NCBI GenBank assembly: GCA_002733465.1
Contig: NVVT01000009.1
Coordinates: 21,702 to 27,675, forward strand
DNA length: 5,974 bases
Reading direction: 5' to 3'
Source of the DNA: Kangiella sp.
GTDB taxonomy: Bacteria; Pseudomonadota; Gammaproteobacteria; Enterobacterales; Kangiellaceae
Part shown: one piece after another, positions 1 to 5,142 of the stretch
How the letters are laid out: every line of letters starts with the position of its first letter
Numbering within the stretch: position 1 is the stretch's first letter
Translations under genes and position numbers: made by a program
Notes under the pieces: model-generated
Told to the model about the DNA's origin: nothing
The model's database searches: none
Seen by the model: the letters and a program-made list of their open reading frames with translations, nothing else

Positions 1-195
1 TTCATCATCTTGAACAATTGCCACTAACGCATAAAACTGCGCTAACATACTTTCGTGAAGCCGGCTCTTACTCGCCGTAGTATAGGCTGATTGAGTGGCA
101 AAATAGATAACGCTGAAAGCAATAAATAAAACAATAGAACTAACAGCAGTTAAGCGCTGTTTTAATGACCATTGTTCAATTGAGAGACTTTTCAT
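1..195 (-). CDS. Sensor histidine kinase, N-terminal part (cut by window edge)
   Basis: The first 65 residues of a membrane sensor kinase are present; the rest lies beyond base 1. The start is ATG at 195-193, because an in-frame TAG lies two codons upstream and no earlier start is possible. After a short basic, cytoplasmic segment (SLKQRL) there is one hydrophobic stretch at about residues 15-33, taken as the first membrane helix. It is followed by the beginning of a periplasmic sensor region (KSRLHESMLAQFYALVA), a pattern common in PhoQ-like kinases. The gene begins 16 bases after the response regulator stop, on the same strand, with no clear Shine-Dalgarno, so translation may be coupled to the regulator. 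The kinase core (H-box, ATPase domain) is not visible, so the identification rests on the N-terminal pattern and the operon position. Confidence 0.85.
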   Translation of the reverse strand, partial: MKSLSIEQWSLKQRLTAVSSIVLFIAFSVIYFATQSAYTTASKSRLHESMLAQFYALVAIVQDDE

Positions 196-211
196 AAACT
201 AGTTATTCAAG

Positions 212-895
212 CTAATTAGCAATATAGTCAGGATTAAGACGATAACCCTTGCCTCTTTGTGTTTGGATGAGTTTAACGGTTTGCTCCGGATCGATTTTTT
301 TACGCAAACGACCTATAAAAACTTCAAGCACATTACTATCTCGATCAAAATCTTGATCATAAATATGTTCAGTTAATTCCGTTTTAGACACGACCTTTTT
401 TGGGTTCATAAAAAGATATTCAATCACTTTATATTCATACGCAGTAAGTTCAATATTTTTTCCCTCTTTATTAACCAGCTGCGCCATTGTGTCTAGTTCA
501 ATATCAGCAAATTTAATCTTCGGTGTCGCAAAACCCGCAGTGCGTCTAAGTAGAGCATTACACCTTGCCAATAACTCTTCAAATTGAAACGGTTTAGCCA
601 TGTAATCATCCGCACCTGTCGATAGCCCTTCAACTTTATCTTGCCAAGAGTCTCTCGCGGTCAAAACGATAATAGGGATTTGTATGCCATCAGCGCGCAA
701 AGTTTCAATTAATTTCAAACCAGAAATACCTGGCAATCCAATATCGACGATAGCGATATCGATTGGATATTCCTGCGCTATATACAACCCGTCAACACCA
801 TCTGATGCTGACTCTGTAGCAAACCCTTGTGACTTGAATGATGAGACAAGCGACTCTCTAATATTCTTTTCATCTTCAACAATTAAAACTTTCAT
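212..895 (-). CDS. PhoP-like two-component response regulator (OmpR family, DNA-binding)
   Basis: A 227-residue regulator of normal family length. The receiver domain spans about residues 1-115: acidic pair E7/D8, phosphoacceptor D51 in IVDIGLPGISG, T79 in VLTAR and K101 in AKPF. The stretch DSWQDKVEG...GADDY closely resembles PhoP-type receivers. The OmpR-type winged helix covers about 125-223, with the conserved ELTAYEYKVIEYL, GRLRKKID and RGKGYRL segments. All catalytic residues are present, so it should be activated by the kinase encoded 16 bases downstream and bind DNA as a dimer. The ATG at 895-893 is preceded by a strong Shine-Dalgarno (GGGAGGG, 7 bases away), which fixes the start. 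The PepSY gene lies 75 bases upstream on the same strand. The signal sensed is not shown; divalent cations or envelope stress are guesses by analogy with PhoP. Confidence 0.95.
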   Translation of the reverse strand: MKVLIVEDEKNIRESLVSSFKSQGFATESASDGVDGLYIAQEYPIDIAIVDIGLPGISGLKLIETLRADGIQIPIIVLTARDSWQDKVEGLSTGADDYMAKPFQFEELLARCNALLRRTAGFATPKIKFADIELDTMAQLVNKEGKNIELTAYEYKVIEYLFMNPKKVVSKTELTEHIYDQDFDRDSNVLEVFIGRLRKKIDPEQTVKLIQTQRGKGYRLNPDYIAN

Positions 896-970
896 TTAAT
901 TACCCTCCCTAAACTATTAGCCTTTATTATTAAGTTCTATTTAAATTGACCAAAATTCAACCAACTGCAG

Positions 971-1267
971 TCACTTACAGGCCGGAATAGTAATCGTCTT
1001 TACGCGTTTTTCATCAATCAGAACTCTCACCTTATAGACAGAACGTTTACCCTTTTTCACTAAATTGGCGGCTACAATCTTTCCTTTGACACGCCTTTTG
1101 GCATTGTTAATTGCCTGGCTTTTTGATATCACTTTACATTGATATTTCTGCGATTCATTCGCTTGGTATGACCAAGCAAAGTTTGAAATCGGTAATGCTA
1201 TCAAGCAGACAAACAAAGACAAAATCTTTATGTTCTTTGGGATTAGCTTTGACTTTGTAAAAATCAT
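971..1267 (-). CDS. Small exported PepSY-domain-like protein
   Basis: A 98-residue, strongly basic protein. Residues 1-35 look like a Sec signal: a basic start (KSKLIPKNIK), a hydrophobic core LSLFVCLIALPI, then a probable cleavage near NFA-WSYQA. The mature part (about residues 46-95) fits one short PepSY domain: ISKSQAINNAKRRVKGKIVAANL followed by a YKVRVLIDEKRVKTITI strand. Small PepSY proteins are commonly encoded next to PhoP-like regulators in gammaproteobacteria and are thought to act in the periplasm, but the partner here is not known. Two cysteines in the mature part, C44 and C97, bracket the domain and could form a disulfide. The start is ATG at 1267-1265 with AAAGAG 9 bases before it. 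It is probably the first gene of the operon with the regulator and kinase. Confidence 0.82.
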   Translation of the reverse strand: MIFTKSKLIPKNIKILSLFVCLIALPISNFAWSYQANESQKYQCKVISKSQAINNAKRRVKGKIVAANLVKKGKRSVYKVRVLIDEKRVKTITIPACK

Positions 1268-1808
1268 AAATAATTACTCTTTAAATATCTTGAATTCAAG
1301 TTTTTTTCAAATCGCTAGTATTTGATTTAATAACTTGAGGCGAGCTTAACCACTGTAATATGAATTATGGCTGAATTAGAGAAAAATAAATATATATAGC
1401 CACAATTAAACTTATTCTAACAATATTCTTTTTGTAATAAGACAGTGTTTAAGCAGAAATTTGGGACATACAAATTGAGCAAGATAACGAAGACCATACG
1501 CGACCAATTGGAATAACCATTTGAGGTCGCAGATCCCTTCAACGTCCCTATTGACATACGCTACACCTAATAATGTCAGCGTGTCTTACCAACATAGATT
1601 AGTTCAGTATTCTTTATGAGCGCTGTAGACAACTACAGGCAATAGAGGCTGTTGGGAATACTGCCGATACCTATTCACACCTAATCACCCAAAATACTTA
1701 AGGCTTTGCTCAGTGACGCGATTAATTTGAGGGCTTTTTTTGATTGTTTTTCAAAAAACATGACAAGTTTGTTACGTCCGCTGCACAATTTGTTATCTTG
1801 TTCATCCT
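1268..1808. other. Intergenic region without a supportable gene; several inverted repeats
   Basis: No convincing coding frame on either strand. The left half (1268-1440) is very AT-rich and should hold the minus-strand promoter of the PepSY/regulator/kinase operon; the best pair I can see is TTGTTA (1418-1423) with TATATA (1393-1398), but the 19-base spacer makes it weak. A perfect 12-base palindrome lies at 1289-1300. The middle (1440-1735) is less AT-rich. It contains a 6-base inverted repeat with a wide loop (1500-1505/1525-1530) and a perfect 6-bp stem with a 4-base loop (1623-1638). From 1735 there are T and A runs with palindromic symmetry (1736-1758, 1745-1760). It may hold remnants of a lost gene or element, but nothing is recognisable. 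Confidence 0.5.
1289..1300. promoter_or_regulatory. Perfect 12-base palindrome upstream of the PepSY operon
   Basis: CTTGAATTCAAG is a perfect dyad lying 22 bases before the PepSY start codon and just upstream of its Shine-Dalgarno. On the plus strand it is followed by a run of seven T, but a 4-bp stem with an AATT loop is too weak for a convincing terminator. A binding site for a dimeric regulator is possible; which one is unknown. Confidence 0.3.
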
Positions 1809-1816
1809 GTGATAAT
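1790..1816 (+). promoter_or_regulatory. Candidate vapBC promoter (extended -10)
   Basis: The -10 candidate is GATAAT at 1811-1816, preceded by TG at 1808-1809 with one base between, which makes an extended -10 element. A weak -35-like TTGTTA sits at 1790-1795 with a short 15-base spacer, tolerable for an extended -10 promoter. Transcription would start near 1823, inside the inverted repeat described separately, which suits autorepression. Confidence 0.5.
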
Positions 1817-1849
1817 GTGTAATCAACACAAACAAATACACATTGGTGT
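1814..1849. promoter_or_regulatory. Probable VapB/VapBC operator: repeated TGTGT/ACACA half-sites
   Basis: A perfect 8-base inverted repeat, AATGTGTA (1814-1821) and TACACATT (1837-1844), flanks a further ACACA (1826-1830). That ACACA pairs with TGTGT (1816-1820) as a 5-base dyad. ACAC (1838-1841) and GTGT (1846-1849) form a third dyad. The cluster covers the end of the -10 element, the expected transcription start and the bases up to the vapB start. Type II antitoxins with an N-terminal DNA-binding segment typically bind such repeats in their own promoter, cooperatively with the toxin. The symmetry is seen directly; its use as the operator is inference. Confidence 0.6.
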
Positions 1850-1853
1850 TTTT

Positions 1854-2048
1854 ATGAGGACTAACATAGTAATAGATGATGATTTAATGGCAAGCGCATT
1901 TAAGTCCACGGGACTTAAAACAAAAAAAGATGTTGTAGAACAAGGACTTATTCTTTTGATAAAACGTAATCAGCAACAAGGAATACGAAATCTTAGAGGA
2001 AAGGTAAAGTGGGATGGTAACCTTGATGAAATGCGTGGTCGCAATTGA
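1854..2048 (+). CDS. vapB: VapB-family type II antitoxin
   Basis: A 64-residue protein from ATG at 1854. The frame is open further upstream to a GTG at 1809, but that start would lie inside the promoter/operator and adds 15 residues not typical of the family. Antitoxins of this group begin almost exactly MRTNIVIDDDLM, so 1854 is chosen; GGTG at 1845-1848 is a weak Shine-Dalgarno. The N-terminal strand (MRTNIVID) followed by two helices (LMASAFKSTGL, TKKDVVEQGLILLIKR) is the ribbon-helix-helix-like DNA-binding part. The C-terminal LRGKVKWDGNLDEMRGRN is the segment that wraps around and blocks the toxin; its W and the acidic/EMR end are typical of VapB proteins of the DUF2191 type. Its stop overlaps the vapC start, so both are made from one mRNA. 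Confidence 0.93.
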   Translation: MRTNIVIDDDLMASAFKSTGLKTKKDVVEQGLILLIKRNQQQGIRNLRGKVKWDGNLDEMRGRN

Positions 2049-2446
2049 TTTTAGTAGATACGAGCGTTTGGATTGATTATTTCAATAATGTTGATTCGCT
2101 TCATAGCAGCGCATTGGATTTAGCGCTAATAGATAGCACTGCGATTATAGGCGATATTATTTTTTTAGAAATCCTTCAAGGCTTTAAAAGTGATAAGGAT
2201 TATCAAAATACAAAATCACAATTATCCAAGCTAGATCAATATGAATTATTTGGTAATCACATGGTTGAGCGTTGTGCAAATAATTATAGAAACCTCCGAA
2301 AGAAAGGAATTACCATTCGAGGCACAACAGATGTAATGATTGCAACTTTTTGCATTGAGAATAAAATCCCTCTTCTTTTTCAAGACAAAGACTTCACTCC
2401 ATTTGTGAAACACTTAGGATTAATAGCTGCGCCTGTGAAAACATAA
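2045..2446 (+). CDS. vapC: VapC-family PIN-domain ribonuclease toxin
   Basis: A 133-residue PIN-domain protein of normal VapC length. Expected metal-binding acidic residues are all there: D5 in MILVDTSVWIDYF, E42 in FLEILQGF, D96 in GTTDVMIATF, and D114/D116 in FQDKDF. It should therefore be an active Mg2+-dependent endoribonuclease; VapC toxins generally cut tRNA or rRNA, but the target cannot be read from sequence. The start is TTG at 2045-2047, whose last two bases begin the TGA stop of vapB (4-base overlap). The family consensus begins right at this residue, so the TTG is credible. Overlap plus a rare start codon suggests translation coupled to vapB, keeping toxin below antitoxin. The antitoxin VapB is encoded immediately upstream. 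No clear terminator follows. Confidence 0.95.
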   Translation: MILVDTSVWIDYFNNVDSLHSSALDLALIDSTAIIGDIIFLEILQGFKSDKDYQNTKSQLSKLDQYELFGNHMVERCANNYRNLRKKGITIRGTTDVMIATFCIENKIPLLFQDKDFTPFVKHLGLIAAPVKT

Positions 2447-2549
2447 CCCTTGTCATAGTTTCGGAAGAGCTATTATATTCCTTACAGAACCATCCGTTTT
2501 TATCCATATTGATTAGTAATAAAGACTCTAAATTTCAGCTAAATATAGG

Positions 2550-4547
2550 TTATTCTTCGAAAACAGTAAATTCAAGAAGCCCAAAACCATCGTCTCCCGG
2601 TAATCCATATACTGGTTCGCATGAATCACTTACTAATAGACTGGAGCTGCCTGCAACTGCATGGAGACAACTTTCATTCTTAAATTTCGCTAAAAACACC
2701 TGTCCCAATACATCGTTTAAACCATTAGAGAAATTACCACTAACTTCTCCTTTCTCTTTAATGTTCACAGATTTTAATCTTCCAATAGAATAGCCATCTT
2801 GAGTTGACTCCTGAATTGAAAAAGGTTGATCAATTTGAGTCATTAATTCACTATTCAAATTTAACTGCATTGACTGATAGCTAGAACCATTACCAAAATC
2901 CACATCAAAAATTATGTTTTCTGGTAATGTAGATGACAAGTTACCAACTTCATTAAAAATAATTTTTGTAGCGGAGTGATTATTTGCACCAACAATTCCA
3001 TTTTCAACATTCAAATAAAGAATATTTAACGCGCTATCCATACTTGTAATATAAACAAACCAATCTAAATTACTATTTTCATCTTTTACAAAATAGAGGT
3101 TAATGAAATGTGGTTCTCCTAAAGAATCAAATACTGTCATTGATGAAGAGTAGTTGTAAGTACTATGGTTGAAAGGGTCAAATGAGTAAATATCAAGAGA
3201 CGACGCAGTAATTGGTAGATTAGAACCAAATGAAAGTTTCGAACTTTGAAGAGGGTTTCCAGCAGTTACAGGAAGCTGAAGTGGGATAGCATTGGATAAC
3301 GCCCTATCAAGAAGAGTTAGATTACCGTTCATTGCAGGAGGTAGTAATAAAAACCGTTCCCAAAACTGGTTTATCACAAAACTATTATTATCCGTTCGAA
3401 ATTCGGAGCTTCTATAAACATAGCGTTTGTCAGATTCAAGACCCGGTGAGACTAAAAAATACTCGTTTCCTGTTAACTTAATAGAATAAGGAAAATCAGG
3501 ATAATTCGGATTATGAAGCTTTAATGAATCACTGTATATCTCGCCAAATAGACTTGTTTTAGGTTCTCCTAAAAGTGGTGACTGTAAGTAACGAGGCTCT
3601 ACATCTGATGAATTAAAGAGTGATGTGGTGTCCTCTTGTTGCAATAAATCTTGTGGGTTGGCAAAAACTGCTAGTGCAATTTTTCCTAATTTTACAGAAT
3701 TATTATTTTCGTAAATAACTGTAACCAATCCATTGCCATCAATGATTAAATCATAAATATTATGCCTATCAGGAACAATAAGACTAATGATGCTAGATAA
3801 AGACGTCGCGGTGATATCGCCACTTGTAGTCACAGGGAAAACTTTAAGAGATTCGTTGTATCGATTAACAATTGATCCGTCTTCTGTTAATCTAAAATGT
3901 CCAAATCGCGTATATAGCTTGTTATCTGGCTGTTGCTTTGGCGAAGTTATATAAAATCCTTTGCCAGATATTCCAAACCAAAACGAATTCAATTCGAACT
4001 CTCCTACACGCTCAAAAGTTCCTATAGAAAAATCTAACTTAATCGGTAAGTCTATATTAGTGTTAAGCAAACTGGCTGTTGAATATTCAATAATCCCGCC
4101 ATTGATTGTTCTTGAGTAATCTAATGAACCAAGTGAATCAAACGACAAACTTTCAGTGAGGGTACTATCATCAACATTATTGGTACTTTTTGGAATTAGT
4201 CCTTTACCATTTAATTTTGTTCTAATTACCCAAGTTCTACTCAAGTTATCAATCAATATTAAATAGATATCCAGATCATGTAAGTTGTTTTCTGCATCAA
4301 AAACTTGAAGTGATATTTTCTTATGGTAAGTCGATTCTGGTGGTTCAGAATTAATATAGCTATCAAATCCGTCGGATGAACTAGGATTCAATTCTTCTTT
4401 TAAATCAAGAGACAGTTTTATAGAAATATCAATTGGTGATATTTTAGATTCGTTCAATTCATGATTTTGACTTTCCTTTTGATTACTATTGCAACCAACA
4501 AAAATCATCATTAATAAAGCAAAGAGTCTTGTAACTGATTGATTCAC
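2550..4547 (-). CDS. Large lipoprotein built from flagellar hook/rod (FlgE/FlgG-like) domains
   Basis: A 665-residue intact frame. Residues 1-19 are a lipoprotein signal: R7, hydrophobic LFALLMMIF, lipobox FVGC with C19; N at +2 suggests the outer membrane. Residues 43-111 and 437-501 both resemble the FlgE D2 domain (compare STYHKKISLQVFDAENNLHDLDIYL with STYNYSSSMTVFDSLGEP). Residues 187-345 read like a FlgG core: SGKGFYI, LYTRFGHFRLTEDGSIVN, then GKIALAVFANPQDL. Residues 354-665 follow FlgE order: TGNEYFLVS, the D2 repeat, then TQDGYSIGRLKSVNIKEKGEVSGNFSNG (taken in parts) and LGQVFLAKF. Neither the N-terminal NIANANTTGFK-type helix nor the C-terminal D0 helix of rod/hook proteins is present, so axial polymerisation looks unlikely. 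C627 and C643 may form a disulfide. The start is GTG at 4547-4545 with AGGG 9 bases upstream; the next in-frame starts would destroy the signal peptide. Similarity to FlgE/FlgG is by eye; function unknown. Confidence 0.8.
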   Translation of the reverse strand: MNQSVTRLFALLMMIFVGCNSNQKESQNHELNESKISPIDISIKLSLDLKEELNPSSSDGFDSYINSEPPESTYHKKISLQVFDAENNLHDLDIYLILIDNLSRTWVIRTKLNGKGLIPKSTNNVDDSTLTESLSFDSLGSLDYSRTINGGIIEYSTASLLNTNIDLPIKLDFSIGTFERVGEFELNSFWFGISGKGFYITSPKQQPDNKLYTRFGHFRLTEDGSIVNRYNESLKVFPVTTSGDITATSLSSIISLIVPDRHNIYDLIIDGNGLVTVIYENNNSVKLGKIALAVFANPQDLLQQEDTTSLFNSSDVEPRYLQSPLLGEPKTSLFGEIYSDSLKLHNPNYPDFPYSIKLTGNEYFLVSPGLESDKRYVYRSSEFRTDNNSFVINQFWERFLLLPPAMNGNLTLLDRALSNAIPLQLPVTAGNPLQSSKLSFGSNLPITASSLDIYSFDPFNHSTYNYSSSMTVFDSLGEPHFINLYFVKDENSNLDWFVYITSMDSALNILYLNVENGIVGANNHSATKIIFNEVGNLSSTLPENIIFDVDFGNGSSYQSMQLNLNSELMTQIDQPFSIQESTQDGYSIGRLKSVNIKEKGEVSGNFSNGLNDVLGQVFLAKFKNESCLHAVAGSSSLLVSDSCEPVYGLPGDDGFGLLEFTVFEE

Positions 4548-4569
4548 CGTTATTATCCCTAATTAACAT
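4486..4569 (-). other. Short upstream ORF overlapping the lipoprotein start, out of frame
   Basis: An ATG at 4569-4567 is preceded by a good Shine-Dalgarno (AAGGA about 7 bases upstream, rc of 4577-4581) and opens a 27-codon frame ending in TAG at 4488-4486. It runs in a different frame from the lipoprotein and overlaps its first 62 bases. The predicted peptide (begins MLIRDNNGES) resembles nothing I know. It may be a regulatory leader ORF that couples or limits translation of the lipoprotein, or just chance; a sequence-level frameshift at the gene start is the third option. Confidence 0.3.
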
Positions 4570-4586
4570 TTATTATTCCTTCCCTA

Positions 4587-4615
4587 AAAATAGAAGGATT
4601 AATAACAATTGTCAA
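4587..4615 (-). promoter_or_regulatory. Sigma70-type promoter for the lipoprotein gene
   Basis: On the minus strand a perfect -35 TTGACA (4615-4610) is followed after 17 bases by TATTTT (4592-4587). Transcription would start near 4580, about 33 bases before the GTG start codon. It lies just past the end of ffs, so the gene has its own promoter rather than depending on read-through. Confidence 0.65.
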
Positions 4616-4639
4616 GGTTGAAATTTTTAGGATTTATCG

Positions 4640-4653
4640 AAAAACAAAAGAAT
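4640..4653 (-). terminator. T-rich tail after ffs, probable intrinsic terminator
   Basis: The closing stem of the SRP RNA (its ends GGTGG and CCACC pair) is followed directly by ATTCTTTTGTTTTT on the minus strand. A long hairpin followed by a T-rich stretch fits a Rho-independent terminator that uses the RNA's own structure. The T run is interrupted, so efficiency is uncertain. Confidence 0.5.
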
Positions 4654-4767
4654 GGGTGGCAGTCCTACCAGCCACATCCCGGCACATGAGTCGATTGTTA
4701 CCGTTGCTCCCTTCCGGGCCTGGCGGAGTTCACAATTTATCATTGCGGGAGGACCAATAGGACCACC
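4654..4767 (-). ncRNA. ffs: Signal recognition particle RNA (4.5S RNA)
   Basis: The 114-base RNA has the same length as E. coli 4.5S RNA and forms one long hairpin whose ends (GGTGG and CCACC) pair. The conserved Ffh-binding tip is present: a GGAA tetraloop at 4715-4712 on a short GC stem (GCCC/GGG), with the asymmetric/symmetric loop bases AGCAAC on its 3' side. The TCCTCCCGCAA and GTGCCGGGATGT segments match the family. With Ffh it forms the particle that brings inner-membrane proteins to FtsY and SecYEG. No good promoter is seen between it and the tRNA upstream, so co-transcription with tRNA-Ser is likely. In E. coli the 5' end is made by RNase P, which would suit such a precursor. Ends are placed from stem pairing and could shift by a base. 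Confidence 0.96.
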
Positions 4768-4782
4768 ATTGTGATTACTGAC

Positions 4783-4829
4783 TAGGAGCTTGTCCGAGAA
4801 ATAGGAAACCTACAGCGGAAAAGCTCCTA
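4783..4829 (-). repeat. 47-base inverted-repeat stem-loop between tRNA-Ser and ffs
   Basis: TAGGAGCTT (4783-4791) and AAGCTCCTA (4821-4829) are perfect 9-base inverted repeats. After one mismatch the pairing continues with TCCG (4793-4796) and CGGA (4816-4819), and inside the loop TAGG-AAA-CCTA (4802-4812) makes a further 4-bp hairpin. It has no T run, so it is not a standard terminator. It lies in the spacer of the predicted tRNA-ffs transcript, 6 bases after the tRNA CCA, and could be an RNase processing structure or a small inserted repeat. Confidence 0.7.
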
Positions 4830-4835
4830 AGAGAA

Positions 4836-4925
4836 TGGCGGTGAGTGAGAGATTCGAACTCTCGGACGGGATAAACCGTCGCTAACTTTCCAAGCTAGTG
4901 CCATAGGCCACTCGACCAACTCACC
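4836..4925 (-). tRNA. tRNA-Ser (anticodon GGA)
   Basis: A 90-base class II tRNA including an encoded CCA (4838-4836). Acceptor arms GGTGAGT and ACTCACC pair perfectly, and the discriminator is G as usual for serine. The anticodon stem CTAGC/GTTAG holds the loop TTGGAAA with anticodon GGA at 4891-4889, reading UCC and UCU codons. The long variable arm (GACGG/CCGTC) identifies the serine type. The T arm GAGAG-TTCGAAT-CTCTC is perfect. It is the first gene of a probable two-RNA transcript with ffs. Confidence 0.97.
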
Positions 4926-5009
4926 TAACAATTTCTAAGTCAATAATTGTTCAAAGTGAGGATGTATGCTTATTAAGTCATAAATACACTTCAACTTTGA
5001 GGCGCGTAG

Positions 5010-5036
5010 ATTATACAATAATGGACAAAATGGCAA
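5010..5036 (-). promoter_or_regulatory. Stable-RNA promoter for tRNA-Ser/ffs
   Basis: A perfect -10 TATAAT (5015-5010, minus strand) is followed by the GC-rich discriminator CTACGCGCC, the hallmark of tRNA/rRNA promoters under stringent control. The best -35 is TTGCCA (5036-5031) with a short 15-base spacer. Transcription would start near 5003, giving a leader of about 78 bases before the tRNA. The leader contains two inverted repeats: TCAAAGT/ACTTTGA (4951-4957/4994-5000) and AACAATT/AATTGTT (4927-4933/4945-4951). Confidence 0.7.
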
Positions 5037-5055
5037 TGCTTAATCTCAAGCATTG
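5034..5055. repeat. Perfect 8-base inverted repeat at the tRNA promoter -35
   Basis: CAATGCTT (5034-5041) and AAGCATTG (5048-5055) are separated by 6 bases. The left arm overlaps the -35 candidate of the tRNA-Ser/ffs promoter. No T run follows on either strand, which argues against a terminator. A binding site for a dimeric regulator between the divergent tRNA/ffs and pilU units is possible. Confidence 0.45.
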
Positions 5056-5142
5056 TAGAAAATACAAAAAATACTTTGAGATGGTAAAATTCAACTATAC
5101 TTAAGAGGTAAATTTAAAGTAAGCTAATGTTATCAACTGGTT

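Noticed and set aside
684..899. Plus-strand 71-codon open frame
   Set aside because: It lies opposite the response regulator gene, which has all family motifs; its product has no recognisable pattern.
1551..1574. TTGACA at 1551-1556 followed by TAATAAT as a plus-strand promoter
   Set aside because: The spacer is only about 11 bases, too short for sigma70; at 17 bases there is no -10.
1412..1585. Minus-strand frame as a gene
   Set aside because: No ATG or other usable start with a ribosome binding site near its beginning, and no family match I can name; kept only as a possible relic.
1706..1741. GGGC followed by seven T as a terminator
   Set aside because: No upstream GCCC arm to form the stem; only CTCA/TGAG pairs, which is too weak.
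1809..1853. Longer vapB start at GTG 1809
   Set aside because: It would place coding sequence over the -10 element and operator, and family members start at the MRTNIVID residue encoded at 1854.
2447..2549. Bidirectional terminator between the convergent vapC and lipoprotein genes
   Set aside because: No GC-rich hairpin with a T run on either strand; only short GGAA/TTCC symmetry.
2509..2793. Plus-strand 94-codon open frame
   Set aside because: Antisense to the C-terminal FlgE-like part of the lipoprotein; low-complexity product, no support.
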